A DNA stretch of 64,000 nt. Source: Comamonadaceae bacterium. Its GTDB lineage: Bacteria; Pseudomonadota; Gammaproteobacteria; Burkholderiales; Burkholderiaceae_C. The stretch is from the NCBI GenBank assembly GCA_027488215.1, contig JAIYCB010000044.1, forward strand, positions 1 to 64,000, written 5' to 3'. The notes under the pieces were generated by a model. That model was not told the DNA's origin. It worked only from the letters and a program-made list of their open reading frames with translations, and searched no databases. This document shows positions 18,934-27,937 of this stretch, one piece after another; within the stretch, counting starts at the first letter, position 1; every line of letters begins with the position of its first letter. The position numbers and the translations under genes were made by a program.

Positions 18934-19224
18934 ATGAGCAAGGAAATCCCGTTTTTCAATGCCCGCATCACCCCAGATGGTGGAAGTTTCGATGCTTGGA
19001 AATCACAGAGCTTGCTCGACTCCCTGGAGCAAGGTGGCCTGCAATGGCCAAGCTCCTGCCGATCGGGTACTTGCCGAACCTGCATCGGCCAACTGGTCTC
19101 GGGTCTGGTGCAGTACGAAATGGAGTGGCCAGGTTTGACGCCTGAGGAAAAAGCCACAGGTTGCGTGCTGCCCTGCGTTGCACGGCCCTTGAGCGACGTG
19201 GTACTGCAAGACCCATTGACCTGA
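18934..19224 (+). CDS. 2Fe-2S ferredoxin-like protein
   Basis: 96 residues with a plant-type ferredoxin domain. The cluster motif is CRSGTCRTC (C-x4-C-x2-C) followed by a fourth Cys in GCVLPCVARP. Such proteins deliver electrons to oxygenases or reductases; no partner is adjacent. ATG 18934 (MSKEIPFF) gives the usual length; a GTG nine bases earlier is possible. It lies 62 bases after the L,D-transpeptidase on the same strand and converges with ntrC. Confidence 0.85.
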   Translation: MSKEIPFFNARITPDGGSFDAWKSQSLLDSLEQGGLQWPSSCRSGTCRTCIGQLVSGLVQYEMEWPGLTPEEKATGCVLPCVARPLSDVVLQDPLT

Positions 19225-19336
19225 TCCAACTGGCAGCGCGAAGAAGCCATCCGGACTTGAACCAGGCTCCAGCTTCTTCGCATTCATGACCCGCCCCAGG
19301 ATGTCCTGGAACCTGGTTCGCAAGAAGGTTGAATAC

Positions 19337-20893
19337 TCAGGCCTCGTCCAGGCCCAACTCCTGAATTTTCCGGGTGATGGTGTTGCGGCCAATGCCCAGT
19401 TTGTGTGCCGCCTCAATGCGACGGCCTCGCGTGGTGGCCAATGCGGCCTGAATCAGGCTGGTTTCAAAGCGACGGGTGAGTGCGTCCCAAACATCGGTAC
19501 GTCCCGCATTGAGCAATGCCAACGCCTCCTGCTCAAGACCGGGTTCCCAGGCTGAGCCCCCTTTGTTCACCCCATTGGCATCATGCAGTGTCATCGAGGT
19601 CTGCCCCTGCAAGAGCCTCTCTGGCCCGACAAGGTGAGCAGCATCTGCAACACCCGCGGAGAGTTGCTCGGGCAAGCCCTCCACTGAGGTCACAGCCAAT
19701 GCCGTGAAAGCGCCAGAAGCTGAAGCGGCAGCCGCCAGAACTTCGGGCGGCAGATCCTTGACTTCAATCAACTGCGTCGGTGCCATCACCGTGAGCCAGT
19801 GGCAGATGTTTTCAAGTTGCCGGACATTTCCAGGGAAATGGAACTGGCTCAGGCATTCCAGTGCGGCATCGGCCATGCGCTTGGGTTCAACGCCCAACTG
19901 CTGAGCACTGCGCTGCAAGAAGTAACGCGCCAACACTGGCACGTCTTCACGCCGCTCGCGCAAAGCGGGCAGGCGCAGGCGGATCACATTCAGACGGTGG
20001 TACAGGTCTTCACGGAAAACACCTTCCTTGACGCGCTGCTCCAGGTCCTGGTGCGTGGCGGCGATCACACGCACATTGGCCTTGACGGCGCTGTGTCCGC
20101 CCACACGGTAAAAGTTGCCATCCGACAGCACCCGTAACAAACGGGTTTGCAAATCGAAGGGCATGTCGCCAATCTCGTCCAGAAACAGCGTACCACCATC
20201 GGCTTGCTCAAAACGCCCCCGGCGAGAGGCTTGCGCGCCCGTGAAGGCACCGCGCTCATGACCGAACAATTCGCTTTCAAGCAGGTCTTTGGGAATGGCC
20301 GCTGTGTTGATGGCCACAAAGGGCTGGTTGGCACGCGGCGAGTGTTTGTGCAAAGCGTGTGCCACCAGCTCCTTGCCCGAGCCCGACTCGCCCGTGATCA
20401 GCACCGTCACATGGCTTTGCGCCAGCCGACCAATGCCACGGAAAACGTCCTGCATGGCGGGGGCCTGACCCAGCATCTCGGGCGCATCGGCCATTGTTTC
20501 TTCGGCTACGCCCTCGCGCTGACTCTCTCCCACAGCCCTGCGAATCAGCTCCACCGCCTTGGGTAAATCAAAGGGCTTGGGCAAGTACTCAAAAGCCCCG
20601 CTGGAAAACGCCGAGACAGCGCTGTCCAGATCAGAGAACGCAGTCATGATGATGACCGGCAAGCCTGGCATGCGCTGCTTGATGGCAGCGAGCAAATCCA
20701 GGCCTGAGCCACCGGGCATGCGGATGTCGCTGACCAGCACCTGTGGGCCATCGCTCTCGCCCTCGGCCTCCAGCGCCTTCAGAACTTCCCGTGGGTTGGT
20801 GAAGCTGCGGGTGGGCAATCCTTCGCGCAGCAGTGCTTTTTCAAGCACAAAGCGGATGGATTGGTCATCGTCTACGATCCAGATCGGCTTCAT
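19337..20893 (-). CDS. ntrC: Nitrogen regulation response regulator NtrC
   Basis: 518-residue sigma-54 enhancer-binding activator. Receiver domain 1-120 has acidic DDD at 8-10 and phospho-acceptor Asp56 in VSDIRMPG. The AAA+ domain has Walker A GESGSGKE, the sigma-54-contact loop GAFTGA and LFLDEIG. A C-terminal Fis-type helix-turn-helix ends at the gene's last residues ([17 protein letters not shown]). Start at [10 protein letters not shown] follows the family. An ATG at 20929 overlapping the ntrB stop (TAATG) would add 12 residues and suggests translational coupling. It activates glnA at the promoter seen at 24031-24046. Confidence 0.97.
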   Translation of the reverse strand: MKPIWIVDDDQSIRFVLEKALLREGLPTRSFTNPREVLKALEAEGESDGPQVLVSDIRMPGGSGLDLLAAIKQRMPGLPVIIMTAFSDLDSAVSAFSSGAFEYLPKPFDLPKAVELIRRAVGESQREGVAEETMADAPEMLGQAPAMQDVFRGIGRLAQSHVTVLITGESGSGKELVAHALHKHSPRANQPFVAINTAAIPKDLLESELFGHERGAFTGAQASRRGRFEQADGGTLFLDEIGDMPFDLQTRLLRVLSDGNFYRVGGHSAVKANVRVIAATHQDLEQRVKEGVFREDLYHRLNVIRLRLPALRERREDVPVLARYFLQRSAQQLGVEPKRMADAALECLSQFHFPGNVRQLENICHWLTVMAPTQLIEVKDLPPEVLAAAASASGAFTALAVTSVEGLPEQLSAGVADAAHLVGPERLLQGQTSMTLHDANGVNKGGSAWEPGLEQEALALLNAGRTDVWDALTRRFETSLIQAALATTRGRRIEAAHKLGIGRNTITRKIQELGLDEA

Positions 20894-20928
20894 CAACGTG
20901 GCGCTTTCTGTGGGCACACTTGTGTGCA

Positions 20929-21990
20929 TTAAGGCAAGGGAATCAAAATCTTGAAATCCGTACGACCGGGCTCGCTGTCGCATTCGATCATGCCGTGGTG
21001 TTGTTGCACAAAGGTTTGCGCCAATGTCAGCCCCAGGCCCGAGCCGCCTTCGCGCCCCGAAATCAACGGGAAGAAAATGCGGTCCTTGATCGAGTCTGGA
21101 ACACCAGGCCCGTTGTCAATCACATGCAATTCCAATGCCAGGCGATATCGCTGCTTGCCAAACGTGACTTGCCTCAAGATCCGGCTCTTGAGCGTGATCT
21201 GCGCATCGCCTTGAAGGATGCGTTCTTGCAAGGCCTGCGCGGCGTTGTGTGAGATGTTGAGCACCGCCTGGATGAGTTGTTCGCGGTCGCCACGGAACTC
21301 GGGGATCGAGATGTCGTAGTCGCGCACCACCTTCAGGCCCCGGGGAAACTCGGCCAGAATCAGGGTTCGCACGCGCTCGCACACCTCGTGGATGTTCACA
21401 TCACCCACAACATGCGGCCTGCGGTGCGGAGCCAACAGGCGGTCCACCAGGGTCTGCAGTCGATCGGCCTCATGAATGATGACTTGTGTGTACTCCGTCA
21501 ATTCCTTGTCATTGAGCTCCATCTCGAGCAACTGGGCAGAGCCGCGAATGCCGCCCAGCGGATTTTTGATCTCGTGGGCCAGGTTGCGAATCAGCTCTTT
21601 ATTGGCCTGAGCCTGGTCAAGCAGCCGCTCTTCACGATCTTGGCGGGTTTGCTGCTCTAAGGGCAGCAGCTCAACGATGACCTCGTCAGGCAAGTCAGTC
21701 AGGGCCACAATCACATGCACAGGCAAGGGCTCATCGTGGTGGATGCGGCGCAGCTGGGCTTCGTAGCGAAGCGCAGCAAACTCGTTGGACTGCGCCCCGG
21801 ACAAAGCCATGATCAGGGGCTGCGGATCGACAAAATAGTCGGGCAAATACGCGTCATTCAGGGTGCGCCGGGACAAGCCCAGTGCATCTTCGAGGGCAGC
21901 ATTGACAAAGCGCACACGTCCTTGGCCCTGAATCACGGCCACCGGCGTGGCCAACAGGTCAAAGGCCTGGAATCGATTGGTTTTGTTCAT
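20929..21990 (-). CDS. ntrB: Nitrogen regulation sensor kinase NtrB
   Basis: 353-residue soluble histidine kinase. An N-terminal PAS domain (about 10-110) is followed by the HisKA segment with RNLAHEIKNPLGGIRGSAQLL, whose His is the phospho-acceptor. The HATPase domain has N-box HNAAQAL, DNGPGVP and GGSGLGL. In response to PII it phosphorylates or dephosphorylates NtrC. Its ATG overlaps the previous gene's TGA by four bases (ATGA), and its stop overlaps a possible ntrC start, so expression of the three genes is coupled. Confidence 0.96.
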   Translation of the reverse strand: MNKTNRFQAFDLLATPVAVIQGQGRVRFVNAALEDALGLSRRTLNDAYLPDYFVDPQPLIMALSGAQSNEFAALRYEAQLRRIHHDEPLPVHVIVALTDLPDEVIVELLPLEQQTRQDREERLLDQAQANKELIRNLAHEIKNPLGGIRGSAQLLEMELNDKELTEYTQVIIHEADRLQTLVDRLLAPHRRPHVVGDVNIHEVCERVRTLILAEFPRGLKVVRDYDISIPEFRGDREQLIQAVLNISHNAAQALQERILQGDAQITLKSRILRQVTFGKQRYRLALELHVIDNGPGVPDSIKDRIFFPLISGREGGSGLGLTLAQTFVQQHHGMIECDSEPGRTDFKILIPLP

Positions 21991-22562
21991 GGTGTGCGGC
22001 GGCTGGTCTGCACTGTGCGTCGCGCCAGCTCGCGTTGCAGGCTGTCAATGTCGCGTTCAGTGCGTTCGATGGCTGCCTTCATCTCGGCCACGCGGTCCAG
22101 GTACTTTTGGTGGTTGCGGGATTCATTGGCCCACTTTTCGGGAACCCCCTGGTTATAGCTTTGCACCAACTGCGCGAGTTGCGCACGTGCCTTGTCCAAT
22201 TCCTGCGTCAGGATGGTGCGCGCTTGCGCATCGCGCTCGCTTTGCTGCACATCGGGAGTGCGGGGCTGAAGAGTCAAGGCAGCGTCAGAAACACCGAGAT
22301 CAGGCGTGCTACGACCCACCTGATGAGCAGCCACTGGGTTGGCGTTGGTGGTCGGGCGCGTACCGTTGATCACAGTGATGGCCTGAGGGGCCAGGGTTTC
22401 ACACAATCGAGGCTCACGCGGGGCATTGGTGTATTCCTGGCCGCAGCGGTAAACGGCTTGCTGAGCCTGTGTGGTCAGGCCAGCGGACATCAAAAGCAAA
22501 AAAAGGACGGCCAAAGCCGTCCTTTCTAGGCATTGCACAGGAGGGTGTGCAATGGTGTCCAT
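21987..22562 (-). CDS. Small secreted protein between glnA and ntrB (DUF4124-like)
   Basis: About 191 residues: a signal peptide with hydrophobic core ALAVLFLLLMSAG (about 16-29) and a short N-terminal domain, VYRCGQEYTNAP, reminiscent of DUF4124. A central linker and a C-terminal coiled-coil-like region follow (about 130-185, rich in Glu, Arg, Gln). Function unknown. ATG at 22562 is five bases after the glnA stop. The hydrophobic core is encoded by the stem and T-run of a strong intrinsic terminator (22494-22525). A later ATG (22490) would lose the signal peptide and has no ribosome site. Its end overlaps ntrB by four bases. Confidence 0.75.
   Translation of the reverse strand: MDTIAHPPVQCLERTALAVLFLLLMSAGLTTQAQQAVYRCGQEYTNAPREPRLCETLAPQAITVINGTRPTTNANPVAAHQVGRSTPDLGVSDAALTLQPRTPDVQQSERDAQARTILTQELDKARAQLAQLVQSYNQGVPEKWANESRNHQKYLDRVAEMKAAIERTERDIDSLQRELARRTVQTSRRTP
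22494..22525 (-). terminator. Intrinsic terminator after glnA, inside the next reading frame
   Basis: On the minus strand, a perfect ten-base-pair stem AAAGGACGGC / GCCGTCCTTT with loop TTTG is followed by TTTTGCTTTTG. It starts 43 bases after the glnA stop and lies within codons about 13-23 of the downstream secreted-protein gene. It should limit read-through from the strong glnA promoter into ntrBC. Confidence 0.82.
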
Positions 22563-22567
22563 GGTGC

Positions 22568-23983
22568 TTACAGCGAGTAGTACATGTCGTATTCGACAGG
22601 CGAAACTTCCACACGGCTGCGGTTGACTTCCTGCATCTTCAACTCGATGTAGGCGTCGATCCACGCGTCTGTGAACACACCACCCTTGGTCAGGAAAGCG
22701 CGGTCAGCGTTGAGCGCGTCCAGAGCCTGGTCCAAGCTGGAGCAAACGGTAGGCACCAACTTGTCTTCTTCTGGAGGCAGGTGGTAGAGGTCTTTGGTCG
22801 CGGCTTCGCCGGGATGGATCTTGTTCTCGATACCGTCCAAGCCAGCCATCAACAGGGCTGCGAAGCCCAGGTAGGGGTTGCACAATGGATCGGGGAAACG
22901 GGCTTCCACGCGGCGGGCCTTGTCGCTGGCGACGTTGGGGATGCGGATCGAAGCGGAGCGGTTCTTGGCCGAGTAAGCCAACTTGACCGGGGCTTCGTAG
23001 TGAGGAACCAAACGCTTGTAACTGTTGGTACCGGGGTTGGTGATGGCGTTCAGGGCGCGGGCGTGCTTGATGATGCCGCCGATGTAGTACAGGGCGAATT
23101 CAGACAAGCCAGCGTAGCCATTGCCTGCGAACAGGTTCTTGCCGTCTTTCCAGATGGACTGGTGAACGTGCATGCCAGAACCGTTGTCGCCAGCGTAGGG
23201 CTTGGGCATGAAGGTGGCGGTTTTGCCGTAAGCGTTGGCCACGTTGTGGATCACGTACTTTTGCAGCAGTGTCCAGTCAGCGCGCTCGACCAGTGTGGAG
23301 AACTTGGTGCCGATTTCGCACTGACCTGCGCCAGCCACTTCGTGGTGATGCACTTCGACCGGAATGCCCACGGATTCGAGGATGAGCGCCATTTCGCTGC
23401 GCATGTCGTGTGTGCTGTCGACTGGAGGGACGGGGAAGTAGCCGCCCTTGACGCGGTTGCGGTGGCCTTTGTTGCCTCCGTCGATCTTAGCGCCGCTGTT
23501 CCAGGGCGCCTCTGCCTCGTCGATCGCATAGAAAGTGTTGTTGGGCTCGGTGCTCCAACGCACTTCGTCAAACAGGAAAAACTCTGGCTCAGGGCCGAAG
23601 TAAGCAGTGTCGCCCAGACCCGATTGCTTGAGGTAAGTCTCGGCGCGCTTGGCGATCGAACGTGGGTCACGCTCATAGGCCTTACCGTCGGTGGGCTCGA
23701 TCACGTCGCAGATCAAGACCAGGGTGACTTCTTCGAAAAATGGATCGATGATGGCGCTGTTGGCATCGGGGATCAACAGCATGTCGGAGGCTTCGATGCC
23801 CTTCCAGCCAGCAATCGAAGAGCCGTCAAAAGCTTGGCCATCTTCGAACTTGCTTTCATCAAACTGGGACACGGGCACGGTGATGTGCTGCCACTTGCCA
23901 CGGGTATCGGTGAAGCGGAAATCAACGAACTTGACTTCGTTGTCTTTCACCATGTTCATCACATCTGCGACGGTCTTGGCCAT
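22568..23983 (-). CDS. glnA: Glutamine synthetase, type I (GSI-beta)
   Basis: 471-residue dodecameric enzyme that forms glutamine from glutamate, ammonia and ATP. Visible motifs include the beta-grasp region [14 protein letters not shown], the metal-binding GPEPEFFLF, the [10 protein letters not shown] active-site loop, [15 protein letters not shown] and the adenylylation Tyr in LYHLPPEED (family usually LYDLPPE). The start at 23983 has AGGAG about seven bases upstream. Upstream DNA has a sigma-54 promoter and NtrC sites, and ntrBC lie downstream, so it is nitrogen-regulated. Confidence 0.98.
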   Translation of the reverse strand: MAKTVADVMNMVKDNEVKFVDFRFTDTRGKWQHITVPVSQFDESKFEDGQAFDGSSIAGWKGIEASDMLLIPDANSAIIDPFFEEVTLVLICDVIEPTDGKAYERDPRSIAKRAETYLKQSGLGDTAYFGPEPEFFLFDEVRWSTEPNNTFYAIDEAEAPWNSGAKIDGGNKGHRNRVKGGYFPVPPVDSTHDMRSEMALILESVGIPVEVHHHEVAGAGQCEIGTKFSTLVERADWTLLQKYVIHNVANAYGKTATFMPKPYAGDNGSGMHVHQSIWKDGKNLFAGNGYAGLSEFALYYIGGIIKHARALNAITNPGTNSYKRLVPHYEAPVKLAYSAKNRSASIRIPNVASDKARRVEARFPDPLCNPYLGFAALLMAGLDGIENKIHPGEAATKDLYHLPPEEDKLVPTVCSSLDQALDALNADRAFLTKGGVFTDAWIDAYIELKMQEVNRSRVEVSPVEYDMYYSL

Positions 23984-24030
23984 CAAATTCTCCTGAAGGA
24001 AAAGGGTTTAAATAGTTGACGCACAACTCT

Positions 24031-24046
24031 TGCAGTTTCTGTGCCA
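24031..24046 (-). promoter_or_regulatory. Sigma-54 promoter of glnA
   Basis: On the minus strand TGGCACAGAAACTGCA matches TGGCACG-N4-TTGCA at 14 of its constrained positions, with GG and GC exactly 12 bases apart as required (-24/-12). Transcription would start about 35 bases before the glnA ATG. The consensus is established; that this site is used is inferred from the ntrBC linkage. Confidence 0.85.
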
Positions 24047-24233
24047 ACCGGCCCAGTCCACTGAAGCTGAACAACCGCAAATTGTGCCTTGTGCCAAAGC
24101 AATTGCGCAGTTCAGGACGGAAAAAAAGCACCGCCTTGGGCACAGTCAGTCGCTGAAGTGGTCACAAATAGCCCATGGCTTGCACACCACATCCTGAAAC
24201 ACGTGGAAAACATGTTTCAAGACGCATTTAATT

Positions 24234-24260
24234 AGTGCATTATTGCACTTTTATGGTGCA
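24234..24260. promoter_or_regulatory. NtrC enhancer sites upstream of glnA
   Basis: TGCACTTTTATGGTGCA (24244-24260) is a 17-base dyad matching TGCACC-N5-GGTGCA with one mismatch. It overlaps a second dyad, AGTGCA-TTAT-TGCACT (24234-24249). They are about 190 bases upstream of the sigma-54 promoter, a normal enhancer distance, and fall just after the stop of the CinA-like gene. Another inverted repeat, TGAAACA/TGTTTCA (24195-24219), is nearby with unknown role. Confidence 0.78.
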
Positions 24261-24267
24261 TTTACAT

Positions 24268-25083
24268 TCAACGCACCAATTCAGGGCCGTACTCCAAGCT
24301 GAACGCCTTGAGGCCCTGACGCAATGCCAAGTAGGCCTGATCGGCCTGAACAGGCTCTCCCTTAACACCCAACTCAATGTGGCGCCCCCATTGCGGGTGG
24401 TCCACACTGGGCAGGCTGAACACCTTCACGTCCGGGTGCGCGGCTTCGATGGATTCCATCAACGGCGTCAGAGTGGCTTCCATCGCACCCAGCACAATCA
24501 CCGACTTTTCGACGTAAGCGTTTTGCCTGAAGTGAACGCTGTAGTGCGTGTCCAGAACCGACTCGATCATGGGCCAAGCCATGACCGGAAAGCCAGGCAC
24601 AAAGTGCACCACACCGCCGCCTGGGCCGACACAGCTAAAGCCAGGAATTTTGTTGTAAGGGTTGGGAATGATGGTTGCGCCTTGGGGAAATGTGCCCATG
24701 CTCAGGCGGTGCAAGTTGTCTGCTCGCTCGGGTTCGTAGGCCAGGCCCTGCTCTTTGGCCGTGTCTTGAATGCGCTCCTGAATCAGGCGCTTGGCTTCGG
24801 GATGCAGCGCCAGTGGAACCCCCAGGGCCTTGGCTGCGCATTGGCGCGTATGGTCATCTGGCGTGGCCCCAATGCCGCCACAACAAAACACCACATCCGC
24901 CGATGCAAAAGCCCGCTGCAAGGTGGTGGTGATGCGCTCGGGCGCGTCACCCACATACTCGGCCCAAGCCAGGCTCAGGCCACGGGTGGTCATGCATTCA
25001 ATGACTTTGGGCATGTGCTTGTCCTGGCGCTTGCCGGACATGATTTCGTCGCCAATGATGATGAGGCCAAAGGTGGGGGTCAT
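24268..25083 (-). CDS. CinA-like molybdopterin-binding (MoCF) domain protein
   Basis: 271 residues corresponding to the N-terminal MoaB/MogA-like domain of CinA. GDEIMSGKRQDKHMP (about 11-25) and CCGGIGATPDDHTRQ (about 67-81) are the family motifs. The C-terminal nicotinamide-amidase domain of full-length CinA is absent. Related stand-alone proteins are annotated competence/damage-inducible protein A; some are FAD or NMN pyrophosphatase-like. Function here uncertain. It precedes glnA, whose enhancer begins within eight bases of its stop. Confidence 0.85.
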   Translation of the reverse strand: MTPTFGLIIIGDEIMSGKRQDKHMPKVIECMTTRGLSLAWAEYVGDAPERITTTLQRAFASADVVFCCGGIGATPDDHTRQCAAKALGVPLALHPEAKRLIQERIQDTAKEQGLAYEPERADNLHRLSMGTFPQGATIIPNPYNKIPGFSCVGPGGGVVHFVPGFPVMAWPMIESVLDTHYSVHFRQNAYVEKSVIVLGAMEATLTPLMESIEAAHPDVKVFSLPSVDHPQWGRHIELGVKGEPVQADQAYLALRQGLKAFSLEYGPELVR

Positions 25084-25122
25084 GGGAGAACTCTTGGAGT
25101 TGGGTTGAAAAACAGCCCCGCA

Positions 25123-26058
25123 TCAGGGCTTGAGACGCGGCACGACGTCGGTGATGCCATCTTTCGGGTCTTGTGCGTCGCCGCCCAAGCGGGCGACGGC
25201 ATGCGGCGAAGTGCCCATCGCAGCTGGCGTTGCGGGCAAAACAGGGTCCACGGACATGGGCTGGGACTCGTCCCGCAGGGCCTGCAGGGCGGCCAGGCCG
25301 AAATGGGCAAACCACAACGATGAAAAGGCGAACACCAGGGTGTAAATCCAGATGGCCACGGGCACCAAAATCACAAAGGCCGCGGCAAACAAAGCCCCCG
25401 AGGCCCACACGAGGCTGGGCGCTGCGCCCATGAGGCCCGTCACCACGCCGATGCCCAAAAAGCTCATGCGGTGGCGGGCCATGAGGGTGTGGCGCTCGTC
25501 GGGGCTGGCAAATTCGGCCAGCACGTCAAAGGCCATGACGCGGTAGGTCAGCCATCCCCAAATCAATGCGGGCAGCACCAGGGCCAGGGGCGGCACCAGC
25601 CACATGGGCAAGGTCAGCACCAAGGCCCCGAGCGCCAGCACCAGCGAGAAAAAGGTCCACCATAAACTCAGCAGCAAGCTGCCCCCGTGCTTGCGCTGCA
25701 AACCCGCAAAACGCCGCTCGGCCACCATGCGGGTGAGGCTCGGGGTCATCATGAACGACACGGCCAGCAAGGAGGCCACGACCACCAAGGGCGTGAAAGC
25801 AAAAATCACGATCAAGGGAGCCACCACGGTTTTGAGGCTGCCCAAGCCCACGCCTTCGAACCAACGCCAGATGGTGTCCAGCCAGTCGCTGGCATCCAGC
25901 CAGCCCCGCACAAAGGTGACGGCCGCGTCCCAGTAGAAATACCCCAGCAGCCCCGACAAGGCCACGATCAACACCAAGGGCAACACCGACAGACCGATCA
26001 CCCGGGGGTACAGGCAATACAGCGCCGCGCGCCAAAAGGAGTCGATCAAGAGTTTCAT
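25123..26058 (-). CDS. EI24 (CysZ-like) domain membrane protein
   Basis: 311 residues with about six hydrophobic segments and the EI24/CysZ type start MKLLIDSFWRAALYCL. A cytoplasmic loop follows FMMTPSLTRMVAERRF, and the C-terminal tail (about 285-311) is hydrophilic. CysZ transports sulfate in E. coli, but EI24 proteins of Burkholderiales have no proven substrate. The start ATG 26058 is chosen by family size; the longer frame upstream lacks hydrophobic sequence. It sits between sterol-desaturase-like and CinA-like genes on the same strand with short gaps. Confidence 0.85.
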   Translation of the reverse strand: MKLLIDSFWRAALYCLYPRVIGLSVLPLVLIVALSGLLGYFYWDAAVTFVRGWLDASDWLDTIWRWFEGVGLGSLKTVVAPLIVIFAFTPLVVVASLLAVSFMMTPSLTRMVAERRFAGLQRKHGGSLLLSLWWTFFSLVLALGALVLTLPMWLVPPLALVLPALIWGWLTYRVMAFDVLAEFASPDERHTLMARHRMSFLGIGVVTGLMGAAPSLVWASGALFAAAFVILVPVAIWIYTLVFAFSSLWFAHFGLAALQALRDESQPMSVDPVLPATPAAMGTSPHAVARLGGDAQDPKDGITDVVPRLKP

Positions 26059-26086
26059 GGCGGAAAGCTTAACCCAAGCCAACCCT

Positions 26087-27049
26087 TCAAGCCCGCCCGA
26101 ACAGACGCAGCAGGCCCAGCCACTGCTGCGCCCAAAAGCCCTGCCCGTAGTCGCGCCCTTTTTCAACTTGGTCGCGAATGCCTGTTGGGTCGTAGCGCAA
26201 CGAGAAATCAGCGGTGCCAAACAGCATGTCCCACCAGGGCAGCAGCACGCCGTAATTGCAGCCACCCAAACGTCGCTGGCCTTCACGCTCGGTCTCGTGG
26301 CCGATACCGATGCTGTGGTGGCGGCGGTGAAAGCGCGGGCTGATCCAAAACCGCTCGCCGATGCGACCATACCAAATGCGCAAGTTGGCGTGCTGGAGGT
26401 TTTCACTCAACTGACCCAATGCTACCAAGGCCACAAACTGTCCTGGCCCTATCCCAATCAGTACCGCCACCACCGACAGCGCCAAACTGGTCAGCACATC
26501 GTCGATCAAATGGTTGCGGCTGTCTGACCACATGGTCATCTGGCGCTGTGAATGGTGCAGGCTGTGCAAGGCCCACCAGCGTGGCAACTGGTGCTGACCT
26601 CGGTGCAGCCAATAATTGACAAAGTCAAACACCAGTAAGTAGATCAAAAAGCTGACCCAAGCCACATCGCTCACACCTGGCCACACCTGATCGATGTGCC
26701 AAGTCGGAACACCCATGCCGCGCAAGCTGCCCCAAACTTGCTCAAAAAGCCAATCAAACGAAAAAAACATGGCCAGCTTGAACAGGCCCAAGCGCTGAAT
26801 CAGGGTGTAAAGCACGTCTACCCACACGGCACGGGGGTCGTGCAAGGGCTCTGCTGGCCAGCGCCGTTGCATGGGGCCCAGCACCGTGATCAGCACAACA
26901 ATTTGCAGCAGGCCCACCACCAGCCAGCCTGTCCCCTCGTAAGCTTTTTCAAGCAAATGCCCCAGGCCCAAGGCAAACACCAGAGGCTGCACCACCGCCT
27001 CAAACAACCCTTGCTGAACATCCGAAAAAATGTCGATCAAGCTGTCCAT
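26087..27049 (-). CDS. Sterol desaturase / fatty-acid hydroxylase family protein
   Basis: 320-residue membrane di-iron oxygenase of the fatty-acid hydroxylase superfamily. Several hydrophobic helices are followed by the histidine clusters WLHRGQHQ (HxxxH), HSLHH (HxxHH) and, further on, HRRHH. These ligate the two irons. Substrate is unknown; hopanoid, carotenoid or lipid modification are possible. It is six bases downstream of the deacetylase gene, so they are probably co-transcribed. Confidence 0.88.
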   Translation of the reverse strand: MDSLIDIFSDVQQGLFEAVVQPLVFALGLGHLLEKAYEGTGWLVVGLLQIVVLITVLGPMQRRWPAEPLHDPRAVWVDVLYTLIQRLGLFKLAMFFSFDWLFEQVWGSLRGMGVPTWHIDQVWPGVSDVAWVSFLIYLLVFDFVNYWLHRGQHQLPRWWALHSLHHSQRQMTMWSDSRNHLIDDVLTSLALSVVAVLIGIGPGQFVALVALGQLSENLQHANLRIWYGRIGERFWISPRFHRRHHSIGIGHETEREGQRRLGGCNYGVLLPWWDMLFGTADFSLRYDPTGIRDQVEKGRDYGQGFWAQQWLGLLRLFGRA

Positions 27050-27055
27050 GGCGTT

Positions 27056-27937
27056 TCAGGGTCGGGACACGGGCTGGGGGGAGGGCTGCGTCAACTGCAG
27101 AGGCTGTTGGCGCACCCAATCGCGGTATTGGGGGTGATCACGCAAGGTGGCAAAGCACAGGCCACGGGCTTTGAGGCCCACAATCAAGGGCTCCAGCACG
27201 GCCGGCGCCCACGGGTCCTGGCGCGACCAGATGCCCAAATGGGCCATCAGGATGTCGCCCGAACGGATGTTTTTCAAGGCTTTTTGCAACAGGTGGTCAT
27301 TGCTGTAACGGTCGCTGGGCAACTCATCCCCCAAAAAGCCCGCATCCGCCCAACCGACATGCGCGAAACCACATTGCCGAGCTGTTTGCAGCAGCCGGGC
27401 CGAGGTTTTGCCGCCGGGTGCGCGGAACAGCGGCAGAGGCTCCTGCCCGGTGAGGGCATGCAAACGGCTGGCAGCCCTGCGCAGGCTGTCACAGTAGTGT
27501 TGTGCACTCCATTGCAGATTTTGTCCGACCTGCTGACCCGCACTGGGGCGAATACGAAAACGCACTTCGCCTGGCCCATCCAGGTCGGCGCGCCAATAGG
27601 CGTGCTCCCAAGTGTGCGAAGCAAAGGCATGCCCTTCGGCCCCCCGCGCACGCCACCAGGCAGCCCAATGATCGCCCAAAGATCCGTCACCTTCCTGGGT
27701 TTTCTCATTCGCGGCAAAAAAAGTCACGCGCACCTTTTGACGCTGCAACACTTGGGCGATGAGCGGTGCGGTACCCATGTGGCCGGTGTCAAAAGTCAGG
27801 TAAACCGGTCGCGTGCAAGCTTCAGGTTCGGCCGAAGATTGCGCCAGAACCGCAGCTGGGCCCATGGCCAGGGCGCACAAGGCCCGCCAGCCGCAAGCGC
27901 CCCACGTGGGTGGGTTGAACTCAGTTGCGCGGTGCAT
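27056..27937 (-). CDS. Secreted polysaccharide deacetylase family protein
   Basis: 293 residues with an N-terminal signal-like segment (about 17-33). The NodB-homology domain has LTFDTGH (metal Asp and base; canonical TFDDG has changed to TFDTG), SHTWEH (HxxxH metal site) and RAPGGKTS. It should remove acetyl groups from a carbohydrate in the envelope. The second Asp of the usual DD pair is Thr here, which occurs in some active members. It overlaps the upstream YncE-like gene by 17 bases. Confidence 0.85.
   Translation of the reverse strand: MHRATEFNPPTWGACGWRALCALAMGPAAVLAQSSAEPEACTRPVYLTFDTGHMGTAPLIAQVLQRQKVRVTFFAANEKTQEGDGSLGDHWAAWWRARGAEGHAFASHTWEHAYWRADLDGPGEVRFRIRPSAGQQVGQNLQWSAQHYCDSLRRAASRLHALTGQEPLPLFRAPGGKTSARLLQTARQCGFAHVGWADAGFLGDELPSDRYSNDHLLQKALKNIRSGDILMAHLGIWSRQDPWAPAVLEPLIVGLKARGLCFATLRDHPQYRDWVRQQPLQLTQPSPQPVSRP

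Noticed and set aside
23984..24267. Small gene in the glnA upstream region
   Set aside because: The region is occupied by the sigma-54 promoter and NtrC dyads; open frames there are antisense or short.
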